From Geosiphon pyriformis (Eukaryota; Glomeromycota; Glomeromycetes; Archaeosporales; Geosiphonaceae), in the NCBI GenBank assembly GCA_016748015.1, contig JAAOMT010000512.1, positions 1,161,757-1,225,756 of the forward strand: DNA of 64,000 nt, written 5' to 3'. Below, piece after piece: positions 1 through 9,944 of this stretch. Each line of letters starts with the position of its first letter. The first letter of the stretch is position 1. A program made the position numbers and the translations under genes. Below the pieces are notes generated by a model that made no database searches, had not been told where the DNA came from, and worked only from the letters and a program-made list of their open reading frames with translations.

Positions 1-295
1 TTAAATCAATAAATTTTCTTTTTTTTTTGACTTCCCGTTGCCAATATAAAAATAAGAGATACCCGATTAAGAGTAAAATGCCAATAGAGATTCCAACGAA
101 TATATAAATTGGCAGCTTGTTTATCCCTTCTGAATGAGATTTAGACGAAGAAGATTTGTGTTTTGTGGGATCTTGTGCAAGTGTAGACTCCGTTATAATG
201 CAAAATAATGACGTAAAAATCAAGTTCAAGATTATTTTGGATGTTAAAATATTATAAAATATTATTTCTGATTGCCAAGTGAAAATTTTTGCCAT
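1..295 (-). CDS. Partial signal-peptide, single-pass membrane protein (cut by window edge)
   Basis: Reads from an ATG at 295 down to base 1 without a stop, giving the first 98 residues. A hydrophobic N-terminus (residues 18-37, cleavage plausible after TLA) acts as signal peptide. A short Ser/Lys-rich luminal stretch (QDPTKHKSSSS) follows, then a second hydrophobic helix at about residues 60-83 (IYIFVGISIGILLLIGYLL) ending in WQREVKKKRK, a typical stop-transfer basic patch. The layout signal-stalk-TM-basic juxtamembrane matches residues 270-320 of the kelch-kinase at 12897-15539, so this could be another member of that receptor family with a very short ectodomain. The cytoplasmic part lies outside the window. 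Whether an intron starts near the edge cannot be told. Function unknown. Confidence 0.5.
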   Translation of the reverse strand, partial: MAKIFTWQSEIIFYNILTSKIILNLIFTSLFCIITESTLAQDPTKHKSSSSKSHSEGINKLPIYIFVGISIGILLLIGYLLFLYWQREVKKKRKFIDL

Positions 296-552
296 TCTAT
301 CTGCTATGATTTCGATTGAAAGAGTTTCAAAAAATTTTTTTGTAAACAGTGGAATGAGAATAAATCCGAAATATTAGAATGTCGAAAATGAAAAATTGGA
401 AATTTGAAAATTTGGTATGTAATATTTTTCACCACCTAAAAAGGGTTCATCTTTATTGAATTGTAAAATAGTACGGATTAATGATTATGATGAATTTTGA
501 TTACGACTTTTTTCCGGAAATTTTTTATCTCAGGTTTTACAGAGTATAATAA

Positions 553-598
<46 letters not shown>

Positions 599-1881
599 AA
601 ACAATTTTTGGAAACATTAAATTAAAAATTCGAATATTATTATATTTATTTATTTTTTATCAATTTTTTTTTCTCTTATAAATTTTATTGAATCGGAACA
701 TATTCTCCTGTTTTTGTAAAAAAAAAACTTTTTCCATAATTAATTAGATCTTTAGTTTACGGTAATTTATTATAAGATATAACCAATACTTTCTTTATTC
801 GTATTGGATTGGAAGTAAAACAAAGAGATGAGATGGGTAAGTTCACAGTGATATCCAATTTATAATAATAACGAGGCAAATGTACATTAGGATTTACTTA
901 TTTTTGTAGTTCTTTTTTTGTAGTTAAAACAGCATAATAGTAATAAAAGATTGGGAACATGAGTCTTTCAATAAAATTTTCATCTTTTTTAAACTGCTAA
1001 ATAAAAATAGATCCCTTTATGCAAAATTCTTATTGATATTTGAGATCTTTTATCTGTTGTGACATTACAAAGTTTGATGAATCCCTAAAATATTTGACTA
1101 TTTAATTTTTATTCTTCAAATTTCCCCATGAAAAGGCTAGCATATCCCACATTTTGAAATAATAATAATAATAATCAAAAGACTTTAGCCACCACCAATA
1201 CCATGTCCCAACAAAAGCTAGACACTAAAAGCAAGCAATACTTGTATCACCAATTTTTAGTTGAAAATGATTTTTTTATGGTAAACATACTATAAAATCT
1301 AGTTGAAAACTTCTACCTTACATACCGCTTTTCTTGCATAGTTTTCTCTCTACCCAACAGTTTTTTAGCTAGACTACTGGTTCCGTAGTATTTCCCACTA
1401 AAAGATTTTTCGTGAATGCTGAACCTTTGGAGTCTGATTAAACCAACTCTGAAATAACTGAGACCTTTAACATGACCTTATTTTTAAATGATAAATTTAT
1501 TCCTGGAGAATAGGCTTTTTAGTCTGATATAAAACAATTTAAGCCAAAAAACCAACAAAAAAGTCTAGAAATAAAAAATTTTGCTATTTTCTGTCTGACG
1601 CAAATTTTTCAGACATTGAAGCATTCAAGTAAAATATTTCTCCCTGTGTATCATTTTACAAAATTGCTTCGTTCGTCCATAAATAACAAGTGGAAATTTT
1701 GGTTTCTGGTATTTTTATCAAATTATCGATATAATGATTTTTTACTTATTGATATGGAGAATGCTTAAAAGACTAGATTATAGCTTAGCGGAATTAAAGG
1801 TGCAAAAAGTACACTCCAAATATGAATTATTGCAAAATACATAATATTTGAATAAATTAAAGTTTCGTGTATTGCTTATTA
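296..1881. other. Intergenic, AT-rich, no gene seen
   Basis: Spacer between the start of the left-edge membrane protein and the 3' end of the trehalase gene. It holds a 37-nt T run (556-592) and short A/T tracts. No open frame with coding character was found on either strand. Confidence 0.6.
556..592. repeat. Poly-T tract (about 37 nt)
   Basis: Uninterrupted run of T. It may be a retroposed poly(A) tail or simple homopolymer expansion; no recognisable element abuts it. The exact length may be affected by sequencing. Confidence 0.85.
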
Positions 1882-4162
1882 TTATAATGGATCTCTTATG
1901 CACTCAGGCTGTACAAGCCCCTTACCAAATTTTGAAATCATCCACAAAAAGACTCCGTTAGTCCAACCAAAACCAGTTTGGACTACATACTCACCGCCAC
2001 CACCAGGCGTTGTAACATTCGTCGAATTATACTCTAGATAAAAAAATTAGAACCCGTAAAAATCTTTTTCAAAAAAAATACGGAAAAAAAGTAAACCTAC
2101 TTTCAAAGATATGACCACTATCCATAATTGTTTCGTTATTGGGCCCAATAATATCAGAGAATTGGCCACCAGTAAAAACCCATGCACAAAAAACAGAAGA
2201 AACAAATCTTTGCGCTACCGATTGGGTGATTTGTGTGAAAATATTTTCAGAGTCATTTATTTGCTTGTTCAAATGGGATTTATTAGCTTCTGAGGAAGCC
2301 GAGTTCTGAAAATTGTTTGGTCGATTCAAAGAATAGATTTCATCCACGTTTATTAGCCCTTTAATAACCGCATATTGAAGGGGAGGCCAAGCATTAGGGA
2401 AATCCCACTGTAAACCGGTTGGTATTTCGGTAGCAGGAAGTGACCCAGGATATCTATCCAGAAGATACTGAATCCAAGAAAATGATTTCTCTGCTGCTGT
2501 CCGATTTTGCAAAATCTCCTCAGGGAAAACTCGAGCCCTGTTGTAGAAGAAACTCTAGTTTTATCAACAATTTCAAATAAAATGTATTTTTCCAAAAAAT
2601 TTTCCTACCAAAATGGAAAAAAGCCAGCTAGCGATTCAACTGCTGTATGATGTCCACTTGTTAAATTAAAGTCCCAAAAACGCAAATTTTTAGAGTCCCA
2701 ATGTACAGCGATTATGGCCTCATGACGGCGAGTGGCCATAGTTCGGAATGATTTTGCTAACTTTAGGAGTCCAACTTCTTCATGAAATTGAGCCAGAGAA
2801 ACTTCATTCATGTACAAAATGGAATTCAAGTCAACGGGGATAATTGATCGGGTATTTAGATGTCGTAAAAGTCCAATATTATTTTGGTTCTCATCGAATT
2901 GGTTGGTTTTAATTAATGTACAATGATCATGGAAAGCTTGCGCATGAATCCAGCGGGAAGAAAAATCCCATCCAGACTCGGTCGCAGATGCTATGTTTCC
3001 ATATAATGTTGCTTTTTCTGTCTCATTCAACCAAGTTGCTTTTTCGACCGTATAATAATCTTCTTGGTAGCTTTCCGGCCGTGGACTCGAGTTTTGGACG
3101 TTGTAGCGATTCAAAGTGTAAAAGTTTACGGTAACACAATTTTTCTCCAGCTTTTTTACAGGAACCCGAACTGAAGAATTCTTGCGCCAATATTCATATT
3201 CTCGGCGTAAAACGGGTAATAATTGATTAAGAAATTTAAGATCTTTAGTAGCTTCGTAGTATATCTTTACAATTTGGGTTAGTAATGGGGGCATGGATCG
3301 ATTTAAATAGTAAGCTCTATTGCCGTTTGCTAGGATAAAATTATTTTAAGATCGAGTTGAAAGATAATGGTTTCTTGAGATATTAAAATGATATTTGTTC
3401 ACTTACGTACAAAGCCAAACCTATTAACCATCTCGGAAAGATTTTCAATAGTGTTCCTAGCCATTTCATGCAATCCACTCACCAAAAGGCCTTCCACAAC
3501 AAAGTAAGAATCCCAATAATACATTTCTCGAAATCTTCCTCCTGGTACGATAAAACTGTAATTCAGTGGAATCAAACTGGTTGAACATCCTTCGCATAAA
3601 TTGCTCAGGTCCGTTTTTCTGGTTAGATTTTGCCAGTACCCATGTACAATACCGGAAAACTTTTTCAAAACAGGGACAGTTATCTCATTGTCCAAAGATA
3701 AAGGATTAAACTGTAGTATAGGGGCGGCAATCAGGTCGTGACCTTCCTCACTGAAATAAGTGTCGACAAAATTTTCCAGAACTGAAGCGGAAGCGTTTTT
3801 TGGTAATTTAGAAAAGGCAATGAGTACTTCTTCCTGTGGCCTTTTCGTCGGCTTTTAATATGAAAAATGAGACAATAATTGAAATTTGAATTTTCAGCAT
3901 ATACAACCTAAAATTTTATTTCTGGTAGAATCAACGTTCATACCCTATCGACAAATGTCTTTGAGTCTTTAAATATACTTGATAACTGAATAGTTTTCAA
4001 AGGGGATCCACGACAATAAATAGGTGTGTCACATCCCAAAACTCCTTCATTTTTGAGGTTATTTTGGTCTACTCGTATAGATATGATTTCAAAAGTGTAG
4101 AAACAAAGAAAAATATGAAAAAATGATTGAGGAAATAGTAGGTAATTTTTCCGTAATCTCAT
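1882..4162 (-). CDS. Secreted trehalase, glycoside hydrolase family 37
   Basis: Hydrolyses alpha,alpha-trehalose to two glucoses. Five exons (4162-3944, 3851-3407, 3329-2609, 2537-2101, 2033-1882) give 657 residues. An N-terminal hydrophobic stretch (about residues 8-30) predicts secretion, unlike cytosolic neutral trehalases; no N-terminal regulatory or calcium-binding extension is present. Trehalase signature 1 is at 176-189 ([14 protein letters not shown]) and signature 2 at 505-514 ([10 protein letters not shown]); the C-terminal [14 protein letters not shown] block is also intact. By homology to E. coli Tre37A, Asp343 in [10 protein letters not shown] and Glu607 in FEKY should be the catalytic pair; both are present. 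All introns are GT-AG and 71-92 nt. A secreted enzyme would let the fungus use external or wall-space trehalose. Confidence 0.93.
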
Positions 4163-6746
4163 CTTTATTTTTGAGGTCTGTTGATTGCGTAGGGAAACTC
4201 TGAATTCTTTTCAAATATGAAGAAAAAGTGGCGCTGAAGATAGTTTTTAAATTTATTTTAATATTGGTAAAAAATGATACCATCAATAAGGGGTGGGGTG
4301 GGGTGGGATAGTTCCCGTTCCATCAACCGCTCTATCCCGTCTAGGGCAGATTTGATGTTCCATATTAGTCTCAATAATTTTATGATTTGGCCACGCGGAT
4401 GCAGGACAGTGCATTTTTTTCCGATCAGCAAATACATTACTCTAAAATAACAATAATAGCATGTATTATGTAATGTATATATAAAATGTAAAAAGATCTT
4501 TTGGGTCACAAACCATTTAAAAATTAGGAACTGTAAAATATTTTAATGATGGAGGTAGATTAATGACCTCATTTGGTCGAAAGCCTCATCTAGTCTCTAG
4601 AACGAAAAAACTGAACTCCGAAAAATATGCGATTGGCTTCAAGTCAGATGTAATTTTGATGATGAAATGAACTTTTATATAGAAGAAAAAAATTTTAAAT
4701 TTGGTTAATCTAAAGTGTGGAGATTCAGAATCAAAAATGCTCTATCCATGAAATGAAAGAAGATTTTTACCACAACTTACCCACTCCAATTAATAAGTAA
4801 ACTTTATTGTTAAAATATAATTTTAAAAATCACTTTCTAGAGATTGGATTAGCTTATTCATATTTGAATGAGTCAACATTTGTTTACTTGTTTGCTTGTT
4901 TGCTTGTTTGTTTGGTTGTTTGGTTGTTTGTTGATTATTAATATTCACTTACCCGGTTGTTGTAATATGTTTTCCTTTCTCTTTAATTAATAAATAAATT
5001 ACTTGAAAAAATAAGAGTCATCAAAATAGACTCCTTTTTGTTCCAGAGAGAAACTAACTATACAAAAACACGATTGCATATTAGCACAGTAAAAATCCTG
5101 TGATATTCATGATCTTATTTGTCATTTTTAATCTAGATTTAGTTATCATCAAGCTTTTACATCTATTTCCGGAAACAGAATGAGAAATCTGGGGTATTTT
5201 CTCTAAAATGGTCTTGTGTTTTTGAAATGTATTCTTTACTTTGTAATCTTGTTAAAAACTTTCTACATTTTTTCGACTCCTTTAAAACATCGGACTCCTT
5301 GAAAACATAGTTGTACACCTGACCAAATATTTCCTCAATCAGAATATTCAATGTTGAGTGACGAGTCATGCGAACGTTTCAAATCTGTATTATTATTATT
5401 ATTCTCACGATGTAGTAAAGCTTAAGGGGATGATCATAGATAAATTCTAAATGTGGATAAAAATTAACAAAAAGATTCCACTATAAAACAATTCTTAATC
5501 CGAATTAATTCACCAAAAAAATTCAAAAGAATGGTTTGAACTTTTAATTTGGTTTTTTTTATAGCAAATAACAGAGTAAAAAACAAATTTTTACATCCCA
5601 AGGTTACTGTCTTTAAATGTAAAAGGTGAATATAGAAAGAAAATCCAAGAAGTTTTTTGAAGTTGTGACCCCTTTTTTGGGAAAAAACTTTCGATTATAA
5701 CAAGTTCTATTTATTATAGAAAACAAAGAACATATCCCTCTTTTAAAATTTATTAATTCACAGTCAAAAAAAAATTATATCTTTGAATTAATAAGTATAA
5801 TTTGTCAATAAAACTGGGTATATTATAAAATAATGAATAATTGTAATTCATTATCTTGTTGTATTAATCTTTTGTCTCTGATTGATTATTCTTCTTAAAT
5901 GTAACAAGAATTTTCCAAAATAACTGAATATCTTTCACCAAGCTTTTGTAATAATAATATTATTAGATATAAATTTATTATTTAAAATGATAAAATTTTT
6001 TTAAAAAAACAGTTTATAATTAAACACAAAATTAAAAAGTTGTTATTTAAAAGATAATATCTTTTTTTTTTGGACAACATTATCCCAAAAATTAAGTTTG
6101 AAAAAAATAATAATTAAAAATAATTTTTTTGTTTTGTTTTACTATTTGAAATATGTTTATAAAAAACACTTAAATATGTTCACAATACTGTTATATTTAC
6201 ATAATTTTGTTTTCAAAAAAAAAAAAGAAAATTAGCAATTAACAATATTATTAACATTAATATTTTGTAAATCATACATATTATTTCCAACTTTATAATT
6301 TTTATTTAGCTGATGAAAAACTTAAAATTTCTTTAAGGTAGATTGTATGCTAAATATCTTTGACTATTATTTTTATTTTTATTTTTTTTGGTTAGATAAA
6401 TATGAAAAAAAAAATTTATTTTATAGAATCCCATGAAACATTGATGTCATTTCTTGAGAAAAAAATCTTTTCATTGTAAGCCCGAGTTCGGGATAATTTT
6501 TCTCAGTTTTGATAATTAATTTTTTGTCTAAAGTAATGTGATCAGAATATTTTAATTTTCCCCGATCTGACTCCGAAAGAAAAATTTTCAACTAAATTAC
6601 TATGATCTACAATCATATAGACTTGCTGAAACAAGATAAGAAATACTGGTTTGAGAATTGGTTATAAACAAAAATAAATTCTTTCAAGTTTTTATAATTT
6701 ATCAAGAACCAAATTTTAATAATTTTGAAAAAAATTTTTAAAAAAA
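4163..6746. other. Intergenic AT-rich block with gene-relic-like segments
   Basis: Mostly A/T-rich non-coding DNA, extreme from about 5440 to 6720. Two minus-strand open stretches have some coding look: 4509-4258, containing CTVLHPRGQIIKLLRLIW, and 5369-5163, a 68-codon ATG frame rich in charged residues (begins MTRHSTLNILIEEIF). I recognise neither; they have no clear splice context and may be decayed exons. Confidence 0.4.
4880..4935. repeat. TTGTTTGC/TTGTTTGG microsatellite
   Basis: Imperfect tandem TTTG-type repeats (tttgcttg, tttggttg) over about 55 nt. Confidence 0.8.
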
Positions 6747-7508
6747 ATGCCTTCCTCGATCCCATTTTTTTTAGAACGAAGAAATTCTTTCAGTTTAAAA
6801 CTTTTATTTTTTTGTTTTATTTTTTTCCTTTCACTATTACTTCCAACCCAAATTGATTGCAAAAAAAAATCAAATGATTTTTCATTTGATGAAAAACAAA
6901 AATCTGAATCTTCTGAATCTGATAATAATAATAAGTCCATTTCCTCTACAACATTAACAACATCTGATGGAGATATTATAATTCAAAATACTAGTTCGGT
7001 TTCAAGTTCAATTTCGACTCAAACTACTTCAACTACGACAAATCAAATACAATCTTTTACTAGTACTTCCAACACACAAGAGAATCCATCTACGATCACA
7101 ACTGTACAGTCTACTACTTTAAGGATAACAACTGGGTCAACTTTAACCATTACAGCCTCGGCAATTGGTTCTTTAACTAATACTCCTGCTCCTGGAAATC
7201 AAAATGGTGGTTTAACTGTCAATAGTTTGAATATCAAATCTACAGGTTCCAAGACGGATAGTTCGAGTACTGAAATAGGCAATTTGCGCGAAAATAATGT
7301 AACAAGAAGCACCAATACAACAACAATTTTTAACACAATTTCACCCAACTATGAACCTGTTACCACTACAATTAATAATGTACCAACTGTTATAATAAAT
7401 ACTGGAAGTGAACGAATTCATAAAAAGACGCTTAAGTTTAACTTGATAAATTGTATTTTCGTAATTTTCTTTTTGCAAACTTGGATAAATTCTTTATTTA
7501 AATTTTGA
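6747..7508 (+). CDS. Ser/Thr-rich secreted wall protein, probably GPI-anchored
   Basis: Intronless frame of 253 residues starting at ATG 6747. Residues 16-35 (LLFFCFIFFLSLLLP) form a signal peptide. The mature part is dominated by Ser, Thr and Asn (TTSTTTNQ, SSTTLTTSDGD), the usual composition of heavily O-mannosylated fungal wall proteins, with several N-x-S/T sites. The last 25 residues are hydrophobic (FNLINCIFVIFFLQTWINSLF) after a small-residue/basic stretch, which fits a GPI attachment signal. No catalytic domain is visible. Location: plasma membrane or wall. Alternative: a type I membrane protein with a tiny tail. Confidence 0.75.
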   Translation: MPSSIPFFLERRNSFSLKLLFFCFIFFLSLLLPTQIDCKKKSNDFSFDEKQKSESSESDNNNKSISSTTLTTSDGDIIIQNTSSVSSSISTQTTSTTTNQIQSFTSTSNTQENPSTITTVQSTTLRITTGSTLTITASAIGSLTNTPAPGNQNGGLTVNSLNIKSTGSKTDSSSTEIGNLRENNVTRSTNTTTIFNTISPNYEPVTTTINNVPTVIINTGSERIHKKTLKFNLINCIFVIFFLQTWINSLFKF

Positions 7509-7800
7509 GAAATGCTAGTCTTTTAATCATAAATAGAGTCTTGTATTTTTTTTGTATTATTAGTGTATATGTATTTTTGATTCCTTTTTTAATATTTGGA
7601 GATTTGTTTAATCATCATTAGGTAAAGAAAAATATATAATCCTTATTCAGGTAAATAAGGTTCTCAAAAGTAGCTGTTTTTAACTTTGAAAATTTTAAAA
7701 TATATCCTTGGATTTCTTCAAGAATTGATGAGTCGATTCAAGCCAATTGATTTCATTCTTTCTCAAGGGATCTCATATTATTCTTATTAGAATTTTTTTT

Positions 7801-7834
7801 GAATTGAATTGAATTGAATTGAATTGAATTGAAT
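7801..7834. repeat. (GAATT)n microsatellite
   Basis: Nearly seven perfect copies of the pentamer GAATT. Confidence 0.95.
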
Positions 7835-8594
7835 ACATGAATGATCGTCGTTTAAATCATTTTCATCAAAAAAAAAACTCTCGATAAATTCGATACTAAT
7901 CTCTTTTTTACACTTTTAACTCAGTATCGATTTTATTAAGGTAAGAAGTTATAGCTTCGATTTGGATTTGCCGAATTAATTTCATTACGATTGAAATTCT
8001 TTTTTGGTCATAATGATTACATTAAAGACGGTATATGGCTGAAAATAATCTTGACATATATACGCCTACCTTGTAACACTAGAAAATCGGAGAATTGAGT
8101 AGAATGAGGCCCTGAAAACGTCATCGGAGGCGGATAAATTAAATATGCTAAAAGAAATCAAGGATAAAATAAATGTCCGGACGTTTCAAATTCTTTCATT
8201 ATACATCTACCAAACCTGTTGGGAACAAGCGATTTTTTGATAGTAGAAAAAGAAGTGGTATTAAATCAACCCTCCCAATTTTTTCTTCAACTATTTCATT
8301 ATAAAAAAATAATAAAATTAAGGATTTTCTTTTATTTTTTTTTAACTAAAATAAAAATATTTTATATGAAATTTAAATAATAAAAATTTAATGATTCCTA
8401 TATTATATTTTCAATAGATTATAAATTTGAGTGTAGAGAATTGTTTTTTCGTTAACAACTTTCAAAAAAAAAAAAATCCTCCCAATTTAAAAATTTTTCT
8501 CAAGCTTATTTTTAAGAAGCAAATAAAAGTCCAAGAATAGAATCGGAATTTAATGTATCATATTTTAATAGAATTGGACTTGAAAAATGTGTAA

Positions 8595-8614
8595 TAACAA
8601 CAACAACAACAACA
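8595..8614. repeat. (AAC)n microsatellite
   Basis: About six perfect AAC units followed by AACATAAATAA. Confidence 0.9.
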
Positions 8615-8989
8615 TAAATAACCAAATCTTTAAATGAAAATATCTTTCTATATGTTCATGGTTCCATTTGTGTTTGCAAGACGGATAAAAATAAAATATT
8701 AAGGTTACATCTAGGTCAAAGATGTTTCTGTTAAACAATCATTTTGAATTGAAAATTTTTTACATGAGAATTTTAATAGGGTACGATATAATAATTCTCT
8801 ATTTTCATGATTATTTCTATAATCAGTTCTTTAAGTCATTTTAGACTTTTTCTCATATTTTTGAATTCTATAATTTTTATGTTTTCCCATAAATTTAACT
8901 GGCAATTTTAAACATGACATAAATATTTTCTGAAACAGCAGTTCTTAAATGTCCATTTTCGTTCCCTACCAATGCCTTATAATTTATTT

Positions 8990-9935
8990 TTGGTTTTTTT
9001 TTTTCAGAGGCATCTTCTCGAAATCCAGAATCCAGAGTTGGACATCGTTTAGCCAGTAAGTTATTAATTAGGTTGCATAAATAATTTTCCTCGTAAATCT
9101 AAAAAAAATACAATATTCATGTTTGGTGGAGGTCCAAGTCTTGAAAATTAATATGCCGATAATTTTTTCATTTTGTCGCAAATACCCATTCAACATTAAT
9201 GAAGTTTCATGGACAGAATTAAACACCACGAATGCTAAAAACGTTTGAAGCTCGGCATGTGTGTTATTGCAGTTGTATGATCATGTCACTTATATTTTGG
9301 TAATTGGAGGGGAAATCAACTCAAAAGATATCTCCTATTCTGGGATTCCAAGTTTATAATGTGGCAAAAAAAGATTTGGAACCAACCATCATTGCTAAAA
9401 CAATTTCTTCTACCGAGGAGTTTACGAGAATTGATGAATAAACCAAGGGTTGTAGTTCAGCAACAAATTTTTTTGTTTGTATGGGGTGGGCAACAAAGAT
9501 CAAAATTGACTTCCTCATCCAAAATCGCTTGGATTTTTGATATGACTCAAAAAAATAAATGGATTTGGAAGGATTTTTTACGCCGAAACGGGTAATTTTT
9601 AAATTCCGGCTTTATCCCATATATGAATTGTTTGCATTACGAAATAATTTTATTATCTTAATTATTACATACAAAAAGCCCGATTCGGTGGATCGCAACA
9701 AAAAGCCCTTCAATTCAGAAATCATCAACCAACTCTTGTCGATGTTAACGTGGAATAGAGGAGAAATTGAAAGTGCTGTAACTTATATGCAAAATTCTGA
9801 TATTATAGTGGTATGTTTAAAATTTTTGGTTTTGATCCTGGGAACAGGTTTATGGTTTCGAGGCAAAAAAAAAAAAAAAGAGTTGGAATATACGAAAAAT
9901 AATTGGCCTTCCACAGACAGTTTTCTCCAAGATTA
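8990..9935 (+). pseudogene. Kelch-repeat / transmembrane protein, decayed copy
   Basis: After an intact-looking acceptor (poly-T then CAG, about 9006) the DNA encodes kelch-like text broken by stops and frame changes: ESRVGHRLAS, MFGGGPSLEN (stop), YADNFFILSQ, then after a frame shift NINEVSWTELNTTNAKN, then VTYILVIGGEINSKD, then a 78-codon open stretch (9359-9595) with WIFDMTQKNKWIWKDF. A last open stretch (9559-9936) has a hydrophobic helix (FLVLILGTGLWF) followed by GKKKKKE, like a TM plus basic stop-transfer. The ILVIGGEINSKD blade corresponds to IIIIGGQAKSEKH in the intact kelch-kinase at 12897-15539, so the two are related. At least two in-frame stops and one frameshift mark it as dead; no kinase domain remains. 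Confidence 0.7.
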
Positions 9936-9944
9936 ATTTTATTG

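Larger units (their letters stand above)
7509..8989. other. Intergenic; one exon-like segment on the minus strand
   Basis: No complete gene. At 8147-8070 (minus) a 78-nt stretch flanked by a good acceptor (tttcttttag) and donor (GTAGGC) stays open and encodes proline-rich YLIYPPPMTFSGPHSTQFSD. The opposite strand is also open over 8106-8237 (contains SSEADKLNMLKEIK). I could not join either to neighbours; probably a relic. Confidence 0.35.

Noticed and set aside
556-592. Poly-T as evidence of a retrotransposon insertion
   Set aside because: No element body, reverse transcriptase frame or target duplication is visible next to it.
2111-3134. Plus-strand frames opposite the trehalase exons
   Set aside because: They run antisense to conserved trehalase motifs and have no coding character; shadows.
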